Shown: positions 36,403-45,170, counted from the first letter of the stretch. The stretch: DNA of 53,954 bases from Akkermansiaceae bacterium (GCA_023301765.1 JALZUC010000036.1:1-53954), one strand, 5' to 3'. The notes: generated by a model not told the origin, from the letters alone. Translations and numbers: made by a program.

Positions 36403-38829
36403 ATGGATATCAAAACGAGCGACTACGAAAAGCTAGGATCATTTTACTTAGGCCGTGCCTATGATCTCAAAAAAAGCCAGCTAGAGGATGAGCTAGTGCT
36501 ATATGACTCAAAAGACCTTGTTACACACGGTGTGGTACTAGGCATGACTGGTTCAGGAAAGACGGGACTCTGCCTCTCCATCCTTGAAGAGGCCGCCATG
36601 GATAACGTTCCGGCAATTATTATCGACCCCAAGGGCGACATTGCCAACCTCATGCTGACATTTCCAGATTTTCAAGGCTCTGACTTCCGCCCCTGGATTA
36701 ATGAAGATGATGCCGCTAAAAAGGGTACCACCGCTGACGAGTATGCTGACAAAACTGCTAATATGTGGAAAGAGGGCATTGGCTCATGGGGGCAATCTCC
36801 AGAGCGGGTTAAAGAATTCAAATCAAAATGTGACATTAATATATTCACCCCCGGTAGTAAGGCTGGTATCCCTGTGTCCATACTCAGCTCTCTCGAATGC
36901 CCTCCATTTGAGGTTATGGACGATGGCGAGATACTCGGTGACCGTATAGAAAGCACCGTCAGCTCACTACTCTCACTGGTAGGAGTAGATGCAGATCCCA
37001 TCCAAAGCCCAGAAGCTGTCCTACTAGGCACTATTTTTAACCACTGCTGGCAAGCTGAGCAAAACCTCTCACTGGAAGCTCTTATTCGCCATTTACAAAA
37101 ACCACCCTTTGATAAAGTGGGGGTCATTGATGTGGATTCATTCATGAATGCCAAGGGACGCCAAAAACTAGCACTTAAGTTTAACGCCCTGCTCGCCTCC
37201 CCTGGATTCTCCACCTGGATGGAAGGCCCTGCTCTGGATATGGAGAACATGATGCATGCCCCAGATGGTAAGCCGCGTATCTCCATCTTCTCCATCGCAC
37301 ACCTCAGTGACTCAGAGCGTATGTTCTTTGTGAGCCTACTACTTAATCAAATGTTAGGGTGGATGAGAACACAGAGTGGCACCACTAGCCTGCGCGCCAT
37401 GCTCTATATGGATGAAATCTACGGCTTCCTACCGCCTAGTGCTAACCCTCCTAGTAAAAAACCCATGATGACCATGCTAAAACAAGGTCGTGCCTTTGGC
37501 CTTGGTTGCCTACTTGCCACACAAAACCCTGTAGATTTAGACTACAAAGCATTATCTAACATCGGTACATGGTGGCTAGGAAGATTACAAACAGAGCGCG
37601 ATAAAGCACGTGTGTTAGATGGCCTCGAAGGTGCTGCCGCATCACAGGAAGGAGGCTTTGATCGTGGCCAAATGGAAGAACTTCTCGCCGGCCTAGGGTC
37701 ACGTGTTTTCCTTATGAACAATGTACATGAAGATGCGCCCGTCGTATTTCACGTCCGCTGGGTGATGAGCTACCTCTGTGGCCCACTTACACGTACTAAA
37801 ATCAAGGAACTCATGGACCCTAAGCGTCTATTATTCCCCTCAGCTAAGGATAAAAAGCGCACCGCTAAGCAATCGGCCAATCCTATGGCAATGCCAAGCT
37901 CATCAGAGCAGTCATCAGCTGGCGAGAGACCTGTGGTAGGCACTGGAGTCACAGAGTATTTCATCCCCTTCGCCGGAGAAGCTGATGATATCACCTATCG
38001 TCCAGCCCTACTTCGGGAAGCAAACGTACACTTCTCATCAAGTAAATGTGATATAGATTCATCACTCCTCATGCGCTTTACTAATGCTATCTCAGCGGAT
38101 GGTATTGACTGGGATACAGACGCTGGCTGCACACACCCGGTAAAATCTCTCAACGACAGCCCTCGCAAGGATACAGGCTTTGCTGAGCTCCCTGGCTTTG
38201 CTATGAATGCTGACAACTACACACAGGTAGAAAAAGACTTCACCGATCTTATTTACCGTAACGAACGCGTAGAAATCTTCTACTGCCCACTCTTTAAAAC
38301 CTATTCTAAAATAGGGGAAGCCGAAGGTGTCTTCCGCGGTAGACTCGCCACCCAAGCTCGCGAAGTTCGAGATAAGGCCGTTGATAAACTCCGTGATAAA
38401 TACGAGGCAAAAATCAAAACCAAAGAAGGCCAGGTAGACCGTGCAGAAAACACCCTTGCTAAAGAGGAAGCAGAGGCAAGTAGCGCCACATGGGATATAG
38501 GTGCAAAAGTTCTTGGTGGCTTATTAGGAGGTTTGCTAGGCGGCCGTAGACGCAGCTCATCACGGAGTGCTGTATCCAGTGCGGGCCGAGCCTATAAGCA
38601 ACGACGCGACGTTAAAATAGCGGAAAAGAAAATTGTAAATCTTGAAGAGGACATTGCAGACCTTGAGGCAGAACTCAAAGATGAAATCGGCGAGCTCGAT
38701 GCCCAGTTTAACCCAGCTACAGTAAAACTTGAGAAAGAAATTATTAAACCCTACAAGAAAGACATCGATATCCGCACGGTAGCACTAGCATGGCTCCCAT
38801 ACGGCCGTGACGAAGAGAAAGCTTGGTAA
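36403..38829 (+). CDS. HerA/FtsK-like P-loop ATPase with coiled-coil C-terminus
   Basis: From ATG at 36403 the product is 808 residues. Walker A is GMTGSGKT (47-54) and Walker B is MLYMDEIYGFLP near residue 340. A sensor-like LLATQNPVDLDY fits HerA/VirB4-type hexameric ATPases. The C-terminal third has charged coiled-coil stretches (about residues 655-695 and 745-790) around a Gly/Arg-rich LGGLLGGLLGGRRRSSSR segment. The family is linked to DNA or protein translocation; the actual role here is unknown. No NurA or Sir2 partner is adjacent, which argues against a HerA-type defence module. Confidence 0.8.
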   Translation: MDIKTSDYEKLGSFYLGRAYDLKKSQLEDELVLYDSKDLVTHGVVLGMTGSGKTGLCLSILEEAAMDNVPAIIIDPKGDIANLMLTFPDFQGSDFRPWINEDDAAKKGTTADEYADKTANMWKEGIGSWGQSPERVKEFKSKCDINIFTPGSKAGIPVSILSSLECPPFEVMDDGEILGDRIESTVSSLLSLVGVDADPIQSPEAVLLGTIFNHCWQAEQNLSLEALIRHLQKPPFDKVGVIDVDSFMNAKGRQKLALKFNALLASPGFSTWMEGPALDMENMMHAPDGKPRISIFSIAHLSDSERMFFVSLLLNQMLGWMRTQSGTTSLRAMLYMDEIYGFLPPSANPPSKKPMMTMLKQGRAFGLGCLLATQNPVDLDYKALSNIGTWWLGRLQTERDKARVLDGLEGAAASQEGGFDRGQMEELLAGLGSRVFLMNNVHEDAPVVFHVRWVMSYLCGPLTRTKIKELMDPKRLLFPSAKDKKRTAKQSANPMAMPSSSEQSSAGERPVVGTGVTEYFIPFAGEADDITYRPALLREANVHFSSSKCDIDSSLLMRFTNAISADGIDWDTDAGCTHPVKSLNDSPRKDTGFAELPGFAMNADNYTQVEKDFTDLIYRNERVEIFYCPLFKTYSKIGEAEGVFRGRLATQAREVRDKAVDKLRDKYEAKIKTKEGQVDRAENTLAKEEAEASSATWDIGAKVLGGLLGGLLGGRRRSSSRSAVSSAGRAYKQRRDVKIAEKKIVNLEEDIADLEAELKDEIGELDAQFNPATVKLEKEIIKPYKKDIDIRTVALAWLPYGRDEEKAW

Positions 38830-38838
38830 TCATGTTTA

Positions 38839-39362
38839 TTAAGCCCTAGTTGGTGCAGCACCAGACGCATCCATAGCCAGCTGTATACTCTGGCGGATCA
38901 CAGGTAGCTGCATCAACCAGGCCAACATTGCCCACCCTATGTGTATATGCTGTAGCCCTGCACTGATAGCAGCTACTCCCGCACGTTCTTCTCCATTAGC
39001 ACTTACATAAGTGATCCGCTGTATACGTCCCCCTGTATATTCTGAGGCAGGTTTCAACAACAGACCTACAGGCCGTTGCTTGGTAAACCATCTGCCGATA
39101 TCGTTACACACAGAACAGTTATCAGCATAATAAAGACTAGCAGGTGTATGAAAGTCACGAAATCGAGGTGTTAGGCGGCAGCGCCAGCGAGGAACTGCCT
39201 TTTGATAGTCCTCCCATTTGGCACCATAGCGTTTTTGCATATCATATCCCTCAGACCATCTTGCTATGCCCTCAGCATAAATGACTGAAATAAATGCTAG
39301 GCTAGCGTAAATACAACTTTGAAAAATAACCCCCTCTATTAAAAAAACCAAACACATCTCGT
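38839..39362 (-). pseudogene. C-terminal remnant of an ICMT-like plus DCC-family protein
   Basis: The open frame that ends at 38839 enters the insertion element at 39363, and its first residues (MRGQA) are encoded by the element's end, so the host gene lost its 5' part. The remaining sequence has a membrane segment, then a phospholipid/isoprenylcysteine methyltransferase-like signature (YAEGIARWSEGYDMQKRYGAKWEDYQ). A DCC/DUF393 thiol-oxidoreductase motif, ADNCSVC, lies near residue 86. The rest is C-terminal helices. A full-length gene would be needed for function; this copy is probably inactive. Another DCC gene lies on the far side of the element (40252-40698). Confidence 0.7.
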
Positions 39363-39374
39363 TGGCCTGACCCC
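39363..39374. repeat. Left terminal inverted repeat of the IS3 element
   Basis: TGGCCTGACCCC matches the inverted right end at 40101-40112 at 11 of 12 positions. Confidence 0.8.
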
Positions 39375-39389
39375 GCATATTGGACAGGG

Positions 39390-39757
39390 CTAAACTGTAA
39401 TCTCGGATAGGTTTATTGTTTTTCTGTTGTTACTTGTTGGCAAGGTATTCCTGCGTGTTGATGGAATGGAGGGCGTAACTCGTAATGGAGTCAACTCGCA
39501 GGAGGCGAAATCATTAGGGGGCTTGTAATCGATAGCGCTATGGATTCGTTCAACGTTATAGTAATTTCGCCAGTCCTCCACCATGATACAAGCTTCGTTG
39601 AGGCTATAAAACAGCTCTCGATTTAGAAACTCGTCTCGTAGCTTATCATGGAAGCTCTCCACAAAGAGCTGCTCCCACGGGGAACCTGATGCATTGTAGT
39701 GGATTTTTTTATTCCTCGTGCCTCCATCCAGTCCTTAATCGCGTAGGCGATAAACTC
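39390..39757 (-). pseudogene. IS3-family transposase orfB fragment
   Basis: Reading from 39757 the minus strand encodes EFIAYAIKDWMEARGIK (the region after the second catalytic Asp of the DDE domain). A frame change in an A7 run (39704-39710) follows, then the second frame gives SGSPWEQLFVESFHDKLRD, with the catalytic Glu in VESF. It ends with the usual NYYNVERIHSAIDYKPP. The N-terminal two-thirds, including the first two catalytic Asp residues, is deleted, so it is inactive. Confidence 0.88.
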
Positions 39758-40040
39758 AGTTGGCCTTCACGCTTACCACTTTTTCTGAGTTCACCTCCTT
39801 TAGAATATCAATCTGCATGGTCTGATCGGCGACAATTCTTTTGAGCAGCGCATTCTCATCTTTTAGTACTCGCAGCCTTCGAGCCTCGTTTACGTCCATA
39901 TCACCGTATTTCCGTTTCCAGTTATAGAGGGTTTGCGTGCTTATATTGTGCTCCGCACATATTTCTTTTACCGTCTTTCCAGATCCGGCTTCTCCTAGGA
40001 TTCGGATGATGGCTTCTTCGCTAAATCGACTTCTTTTCAT
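39756..40040 (-). CDS. IS3-family transposase orfA
   Basis: From ATG at 40038-40040 the 94-residue product starts MKRSRFSEEAIIRILGEAGSG. Its helix-turn-helix segment reads ICAEHNISTQTLYNWKRKYGDM and is followed by a leucine-zipper-like region (LRVLKDENALLKRIV). These are typical of IS3/IS407-group OrfA DNA-binding proteins. The frame is intact but its OrfB partner is deleted. The ATG was preferred over a TTG ten codons upstream. Confidence 0.88.
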   Translation of the reverse strand: MKRSRFSEEAIIRILGEAGSGKTVKEICAEHNISTQTLYNWKRKYGDMDVNEARRLRVLKDENALLKRIVADQTMQIDILKEVNSEKVVSVKAN

Positions 40041-40100
40041 AGTTTTGGTTTTCTTGGTCGTAGAATCCAATACTACAGTTTTAAAACGTCTTCTTTACAA

Positions 40101-40112
40101 GGGGGCAGGCCA
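40101..40112. repeat. Right terminal inverted repeat of the IS3 element
   Basis: GGGGGCAGGCCA is the inverted copy of the left end with one mismatch. Confidence 0.8.
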
Positions 40113-40251
40113 CCATCTTCCCACTAAAACACTAAACCAAAAAACAGGCATTAACAGCCAGCAGGCTATCAAAGCATTGCGTGTAGTCAGATCTGAATAA
40201 TTCCATACATGACATCACTATTTTTATAAGTTATAACTAGTATATATTTAC

Positions 40252-40698
40252 ATGTCATTGCCATCTATAAATCAACCTCGGCACATTCTCTTTCTGGATG
40301 GTGATTGTGTGTTATGCCAAAAATCGGCCACTCTACTGCACAAGATAGATAAACAGAAAAATCTCTATTTTGCCCCTCTACAAGGAGAGACCGCAAAAAT
40401 CCTACCTAATGCTTGGCGGGTGCTAATGGATGATAATCAACGTGCTACGGGTGCTGTAGTTCTTACCGAAGCATCAAATACAGAGAAACCAATTCATTGG
40501 CGTGGAGCTGACGCCATACTGCGCGCACTATATTTATCTGGGGGTGTCTTCACTATATTCTGGCCGCTCTATTGGCTACCGTGCTGGATTAAATCACCAG
40601 TTTATCAATTAATTGCCAAACACCGGCACCATGCAGGGATACAGAATAGATCATGCCTCATTCCTGATACCGATATGAAAAATTACTTTCTACCCTAG
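40252..40698 (+). CDS. DCC/DUF393 family thiol-disulfide oxidoreductase-like protein
   Basis: The 148-residue product starts with the DCC family signature HILFLDGDCVLCQ, with Cys19 and Cys22 in a CxxC arrangement. It continues LLHKIDKQKNLYFAPLQGE, matching DUF393. The family is thought to have a thioredoxin-like fold, though its substrates are unknown. A C-terminal hydrophobic stretch (FTIFWPLYWLPCWI) may touch the membrane. The remnant at 38839-39362 carries another DCC domain on the far side of the IS element. Confidence 0.85.
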   Translation: MSLPSINQPRHILFLDGDCVLCQKSATLLHKIDKQKNLYFAPLQGETAKILPNAWRVLMDDNQRATGAVVLTEASNTEKPIHWRGADAILRALYLSGGVFTIFWPLYWLPCWIKSPVYQLIAKHRHHAGIQNRSCLIPDTDMKNYFLP

Positions 40699-40769
40699 CC
40701 TCAGCCAGATTGTAATCCCGTTCTTATTCTTGATTATTCAGCCCGCAGCGTTACGTTATATAAAATACC

Positions 40770-42365
40770 ATGTCATTACGTACAATAACTCACTTAATCA
40801 TCTATAGTAGTATAGGGCTATTATCTAGCCATGCTCTGGTACTCCGTACCTTTGATGCTACCAGACACCTTCGCTTTTTAAATTTCCCAGATAACCCTAC
40901 CCATAACACACAGTTTCTCCACTCGAGCCACGACCTCACAGGAGTAGGCTGGTTCATAGGTAATACACAGCGGCAGCTGACCATGGTCTCCCCTCTACAC
41001 TACGTAGGAGCCAATCATGTAAAAATAGGTGTAGGTTCTACAATAAGGTTTTTATCTGCTGATGGAGTCCTTCGGGACTATACTGTTACAGAAGAAACAA
41101 CAATTCCCAATGATGCTGGTGCGGCCTCTGACCTGTTTATAGGCACTCTAGATAGAGCCATTACAGAAGGTGATAATATTCGCTATTATCCCTATCTGAA
41201 TCTCAGTGCTAATAATAATTACAGAGCATACCTTAACCAGCCTCTTATTATTTTAGGCCGCACTGTAACCGGGGGCTCAGGGATTTCTGACAAGGTCACT
41301 TTAGTCAGCAGCGAAACCACAGAACCCACTATTAATATAACATCGAATTACACGGTAGCATCAGGAAACAATGATGACTCTTACTATCAAGCAGGTGATT
41401 CAGGTAGCCCAGTTTTTATCAGTCACGCTGGTAATCCTGCCATCGTAGGTACTAATAGCCTCGTGGGCTCAAACACTGCGGACGATGATGACACCGAAGT
41501 AGTCTCGTTCACAAATTTTGCCAATTTCATCCCTCACTATGTAGTAGATCTTAATGCCGTTATGATTGCAGATGGCTATCACATGACAAAGGCCATTCCT
41601 GGCAGTACTAACTTGTTACTTAACCACACGCCACCAACTACTATTTTACGTGCAGGGCACAGCTTCAATCTTCACATGGCACTGCAGAATACCCAGGCTA
41701 CTGTAGCTGAAAATATCAGACTAACGAGTAGCTTTGAAGAGAACACTGAGATTAACGCAATTAGTGCTTCACCTTGGTTTGATCAACCATTCACCGAAAG
41801 CTCTACCCCCTCATCACGAAGAGCTTTTATTGATTCTCGAACAGAGTCTGATTACTCTATCACATTAACTATTCCTCAAGAGGGCTCCTACTCATATTCG
41901 ATCACTCATTCTTCTGATCAAAGTCCTCCTGTAATTCAAAATTTTAACGTCAATGTAATTGAATCCTTTATAAGCTGGTCAGCAGGTCTTCTCGATCAAA
42001 CTTCCTCAGGTGATGATGATCTCGATGGTATATCTAATTTGTTAGAATATGCTTTTGGTGGAAACCCTCAAGTATCATCCTTGCTCACCGAAGAAGGCAG
42101 CACCTTATTGCTACCACAATTTTCTAACAATAATAGCAATCAATCGATCTCTTACATTCGGCGTAAAGACCACGTTCAGAGGGCTCTTAGTTATTCGTTA
42201 ACATCATCTACTGATCTTAGCCCAGGCAGTTTCAGTGATGCCTCTACACTTATCAGTGCTAGCTCTATTACATCGATTAATGATGAGCTTGAACAGATTA
42301 CTTATTCGCTAACAAGCTCTGGCACAGAGCGATTCTATAGAATAGAAGTCTCACTAGACGAGTAG
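40770..42365 (+). CDS. Secreted trypsin-like protease with C-terminal DLDGISNLLEYAFG block
   Basis: The 531-residue product has a signal peptide (about residues 1-22) and a chymotrypsin-like domain. The putative triad is His77 (MVSPLHYVG), Asp121 (AASDLFIGTLD) and Ser211 in AGDSGSPVF. The sequence around His differs from the usual TAAHC. A beta-rich region (residues 280-395) follows. The last part holds DDDLDGISNLLEYAFGGNP (near 425), a block often seen at the C-terminus of verrucomicrobial secreted proteins. The enzyme is likely a cell-surface or extracellular serine protease. It is convergent with recA across a bidirectional terminator. Confidence 0.75.
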   Translation: MSLRTITHLIIYSSIGLLSSHALVLRTFDATRHLRFLNFPDNPTHNTQFLHSSHDLTGVGWFIGNTQRQLTMVSPLHYVGANHVKIGVGSTIRFLSADGVLRDYTVTEETTIPNDAGAASDLFIGTLDRAITEGDNIRYYPYLNLSANNNYRAYLNQPLIILGRTVTGGSGISDKVTLVSSETTEPTINITSNYTVASGNNDDSYYQAGDSGSPVFISHAGNPAIVGTNSLVGSNTADDDDTEVVSFTNFANFIPHYVVDLNAVMIADGYHMTKAIPGSTNLLLNHTPPTTILRAGHSFNLHMALQNTQATVAENIRLTSSFEENTEINAISASPWFDQPFTESSTPSSRRAFIDSRTESDYSITLTIPQEGSYSYSITHSSDQSPPVIQNFNVNVIESFISWSAGLLDQTSSGDDDLDGISNLLEYAFGGNPQVSSLLTEEGSTLLLPQFSNNNSNQSISYIRRKDHVQRALSYSLTSSTDLSPGSFSDASTLISASSITSINDELEQITYSLTSSGTERFYRIEVSLDE

Positions 42366-42423
42366 TAGAAAACTCCACCCGTTTTGGAAACAGCGCTAAA
42401 AGAATAGCGGCCGCTAAGGCTTA

Positions 42424-42481
42424 TAAAAAAACGTCAACTTATCTACGCATATCTTATGCGCAAAGAAGCTGACGTATTTTT
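42424..42481. terminator. Bidirectional terminator between the protease gene and recA
   Basis: The arms ACGTCAACTT and AAGCTGACGT (one mismatch) enclose an inner hairpin (CGCATA with TATGCG). T-runs lie on both sides: ATTTTT after the plus arm and TTTTTTT on the minus strand. It separates two convergent genes. Confidence 0.85.
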
Positions 42482-42526
42482 AAAGTTAGCGTGTTTTTCT
42501 TAGGCTACGGGTTTCACCGAAAGTCA

Positions 42527-43693
42527 TTACTCCTTCGCTTCAGCCATCATGTCTTTCACCTTAGTTTCAATCTCGTCATAGAGACTCTTGTCCTCTTTAA
42601 GTGCAATCTTTGCCGCGTCTCTACCTTGGGCTAACTGATTACCTGAGTAGCTAAACCAGCTGCCACGTTTCTGCACGATGTCGAACTCCAGCGCCAGATC
42701 AAGTAGTGAGCCTACTGAGGAAATACCTTCATTATACATGATATCAAATTCAGCTTCTTTAAAAGGTGCGGCCACTTTATTTTTCACCACTTTGACCCGA
42801 GTCCGGCTACCTTGCACGGTGCCGTCGGTTGCTTTAATCTGTGCAATACGGCGAATATCAACACGAACGGAGGCAAAGAACTTTAGCGCGCGCCCACCAG
42901 GAGTGGTCTCAGGATTACCAAACATAACACCAATTTTCTCACGAATCTGATTGGTAAAGATACAAGTAGTACGAGCCTTGGCAATAAATGCAGTGAGCTT
43001 ACGCATAGCTGCACTCATCAAGCGCGCCTGAGTGCCCACGGTACTATCACCAATCTCTCCAGCAAGTTCCTGTTTAGTAACAAGAGCTGCTACAGAGTCT
43101 AACACCACTATATCAATGGCATTAGAACGCACTAGTGTTTCACAAATCTGGAGAGCTTCTTCACCAGAGTTTGGCTGAGAGACAAGAAGGTCATCAATAT
43201 TCACTCCTAGCTTAGCCGCATAGGCTGGGTCAAGAGCATGCTCAACATCAATAAAGGCAGCTAAACCACCTTTTTTCTGAGCCTGTGCAATAGCTGTGAG
43301 GGTAAGCGTTGTTTTACCAGATGACTCTGGACCAAACACTTCTACGATACGGCCTCTTGGAAAGCCGCCTACTCCGAGTGCACGGTCAATAAGTAAGTTA
43401 CCAGTAGGGATGACATCCACATCCACCCGGTGGCCATCACCTAGGCGTATGATAGCAGTTTCGCCGAAGTCTTTTTGAATTTGGGAAATAGCAAGATCGA
43501 GATTCTTTTTTCGAGCGGCAGCGAGTTTATCGTCACTAGCGTTGGTATTTTTAGAGGCCATGGCTTTTTTAGGTGCTGCCTTCTGTGCAGCTTTTGTTTT
43601 TGAGGTGGCTTCAGCGGCACTATCATTTGTGGTAGTTGCGTTTTTAGGAGCCGAAGTGTTAGCGGAATTAGGTTTAGCGTTTGCGGTACTCAT
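42527..43693 (-). CDS. recA: RecA recombinase with long basic N-terminal extension
   Basis: From ATG at 43691-43693 the product is 388 residues. The core is typical: Walker A GPESSGKT (121-128) and the loop-2 region [19 protein letters not shown]. RecA binds single-stranded DNA, pairs homologous strands and promotes LexA self-cleavage. Walker A lies about 55 residues later than in E. coli RecA because of an Ala/Lys/Ser/Thr-rich N-terminal extension (residues 1-55), which resembles a histone H1-like tail. An internal ATG at residue 45 would shorten the extension to about 10 residues. A LexA-like site lies upstream (43773-43786). Confidence 0.95.
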   Translation of the reverse strand: MSTANAKPNSANTSAPKNATTTNDSAAEATSKTKAAQKAAPKKAMASKNTNASDDKLAAARKKNLDLAISQIQKDFGETAIIRLGDGHRVDVDVIPTGNLLIDRALGVGGFPRGRIVEVFGPESSGKTTLTLTAIAQAQKKGGLAAFIDVEHALDPAYAAKLGVNIDDLLVSQPNSGEEALQICETLVRSNAIDIVVLDSVAALVTKQELAGEIGDSTVGTQARLMSAAMRKLTAFIAKARTTCIFTNQIREKIGVMFGNPETTPGGRALKFFASVRVDIRRIAQIKATDGTVQGSRTRVKVVKNKVAAPFKEAEFDIMYNEGISSVGSLLDLALEFDIVQKRGSWFSYSGNQLAQGRDAAKIALKEDKSLYDEIETKVKDMMAEAKE

Positions 43694-43772
43694 GACAATG
43701 GTCTTTTTGGTTTTCCGGACTATGGTTAATAAATTTTTCTCCGTCAACGCAAAAAGGTGTTCAATAGATTAG

Positions 43773-43786
43773 TGTTGTAGAGAACA
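43773..43786. promoter_or_regulatory. Candidate LexA (SOS) box upstream of recA
   Basis: The sequence TGTTG-TAGA-GAACA matches the TGTTC-N4-GAACA palindrome recalled for Verrucomicrobiota LexA with one mismatch. It lies 79-93 bases upstream of the recA ATG. It sits between a weak -35 (TACGTG, 43089-equivalent position 43789-43794 on the minus strand) and a -10-like TAATCT (43766-43771). A longer 7-base inverted repeat, GGTGTTC with GAACACC (43756-43762 and 43782-43788), overlaps it. Confidence 0.55.
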
Positions 43787-43883
43787 CCCACGTATGCCGT
43801 TTACTATAAATGATTTCATATCTCTATTTTTCAGAAAAAAAAACTGACACATCACTCTGCATGGACATGATCTGCAAACAGTA

Positions 43884-44510
43884 ATGAAAATCAGAAAATA
43901 CACAGGCGGTATGGTCATGACCAATGCCTACCTCTTAGGTGAAGGCGATAATTGTGTGCTCATAGATGCACCTGAGGGGGTCACAGAATGGCTTGAAAAA
44001 CTTGGTGAACTTCCGAAAGAAGTGCTCCTAACTCACCAGCACTATGATCACATTCAGGACACAGCTAAACTGTCTGCTAAAGGGGTGAGAGTAAGAGCCT
44101 ATGCCGATTATTCACCAGAGCTCACACTTGAAACATACAAGGCTGAGTGGGGTATCCCCATCAATGTTACCGCATATCGTGTCCATGATATCCTAGGTGC
44201 AGCAGAAGAACTTACCTCAGGCAATTATAAATTCCTTATAGAATATGTGCCGGGGCACTCCACAGATAGCATCGTCTTTATTACAACTGATAAAGAATCT
44301 GCAGATGAGGAGACACTTGTCTTTGCTGGCGATACGCTGTTTGCAAATAGCATTGGCCGCCCTGACCTTCCTGGAGGAGATCAAGAACTTCTCCTAGACG
44401 GCATCTCCAAGAAATTACTCAATCTAGCAGATAATGCGCGCGTCTTCCCCGGACACGGCCCAGAGACAACTATCGGTAGTGAGCGAGAGAACAATCCATT
44501 TCTTAAATAG
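43884..44510 (+). CDS. MBL-fold metallo-hydrolase, glyoxalase II-like
   Basis: The 208-residue product has the zinc motif HQHYDH (51-56, HxHxDH). Later ligands are in YVPGHSTDS (His), FAGDTLF (Asp) and VFPGHGPET (His). The size and motif order fit glyoxalase II-type or other MBL hydrolases that act on thioesters or similar substrates. The substrate is unknown. It is divergent from recA with a 190-base gap. Confidence 0.85.
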   Translation: MKIRKYTGGMVMTNAYLLGEGDNCVLIDAPEGVTEWLEKLGELPKEVLLTHQHYDHIQDTAKLSAKGVRVRAYADYSPELTLETYKAEWGIPINVTAYRVHDILGAAEELTSGNYKFLIEYVPGHSTDSIVFITTDKESADEETLVFAGDTLFANSIGRPDLPGGDQELLLDGISKKLLNLADNARVFPGHGPETTIGSERENNPFLK

Positions 44511-44703
44511 AAGCAGATGATTCTTACAACTGATATATTTTCTACCGAGCCTTCTTGCGTTTGAGAAAAATTAATGTCAGAATGCTACTAGCATGACGCA
44601 TTTAGCTGCCACAGTGATAACCTTTCTTTAATAGATAATTACTCTCCGTAGCTCAAATAAACCCGCTCAAAAAGAGCAATCTCAACCTCTCACAAATAAT
44701 ACC

Positions 44704-45072
44704 ATGGACGAAACATACGAAGCCCTGAATTCCACTTCTGATTCACCATTTTCTGATGCCCCAGCTTCTAAAGCCGCAGATGATCTCCGCAATGCCGCAG
44801 GAGATAAAGCTAAGCAACTCAAGAAGAATGCAGTAGAAAAAGCACAACAGTTACGAGAATTTGCAGAAACCAAAGCACAAGGAATGAAAGAAAACGCCGG
44901 CGTAAAAGCTCAACAATTTAAGCAGGCAGCTGGCGAACAGGTTCAGCATAGCCGTGTGAAAGCACGTGAAGCACACGAATCAGCTGAGGAATACATCCGT
45001 CAAAACCCAACTAAAGCTGTCCTCACGGCTCTTGGTGCCGGCTTTGTACTTGGACTCATTATCCGCCGCTAG
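44704..45072 (+). CDS. DUF883/ElaB-YqjD-like membrane protein
   Basis: The 122-residue product is mostly a charged helix with repeated KAQQ/KAKQ elements (about residues 25-95). One C-terminal transmembrane segment follows (AVLTALGAGFVLGLIIRR). This matches DUF883 proteins (E. coli YqjD, ElaB, YgaM), which tether ribosomes to the membrane in stationary phase. A terminator follows (45099-45129), and YqjE-like and YqjK-like genes come next, the same order as E. coli yqjD-yqjE-yqjK. Confidence 0.8.
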   Translation: MDETYEALNSTSDSPFSDAPASKAADDLRNAAGDKAKQLKKNAVEKAQQLREFAETKAQGMKENAGVKAQQFKQAAGEQVQHSRVKAREAHESAEEYIRQNPTKAVLTALGAGFVLGLIIRR

Positions 45073-45098
45073 CCACCTTATTGATAAACACTCTGAAG

Positions 45099-45129
45099 AC
45101 GGCTCATGGGTTTTTCATGAGTCGTTTTT
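45099..45129 (+). terminator. Terminator between the YqjD-like and YqjE-like genes
   Basis: ACGGCTCATG pairs with CATGAGTCGT (one G-U pair) around a GGTTTTT loop and is followed by TTTT. It would limit read-through from the first gene, so the following genes may be expressed at lower level. Confidence 0.8.
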
Positions 45130-45170
45130 CGCTAATATACCTCAGATATTTCCGCGCAAAAATCAGCCTT

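Larger units (their letters stand above)
39363..40112 (-). mobile_element. IS3-family element with internal deletion, 750 bp
   Basis: The ends are imperfect inverted repeats beginning TG and ending CA (TGGCCTGACCCC left; TGGCCTGCCCCC reading in from the right). Between them are an intact orfA (39756-40040) and only the C-terminal third of orfB (39390-39757), in IS3 order. An internal deletion joins the orfA end directly to the DNG-EF region of orfB, and an A7 run adds a frameshift. The element cannot transpose by itself. No flanking direct repeat was found, which suggests flanking loss or long residence. Confidence 0.85.

Noticed and set aside
36672-37295. Long antisense frame inside the HerA-like gene
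   Set aside because: It is a shadow of a strongly supported gene. Its composition mirrors the sense codons and it has no recognisable domain.
36403-38829. HerA-type ATPase as part of a HerA-NurA or HerA-Sir2 defence module
   Set aside because: No NurA, Sir2, DUF4297 or other nuclease gene is adjacent. The flanking genes are a LysM protein and a truncated ICMT/DCC gene.
39350-40125. Target-site duplication around the IS3 element
   Set aside because: CATCT occurs on both sides (39356-39360 and 40114-40118), but it is not adjacent to the inverted repeats, and the bases next to the ends (CGT and CCA) do not match.
44511-44703. Non-coding RNA ahead of the YqjD-like gene
   Set aside because: Only short weak inverted repeats (such as ATGC-TACTA-GCAT) were seen, with no terminator or recognisable fold.
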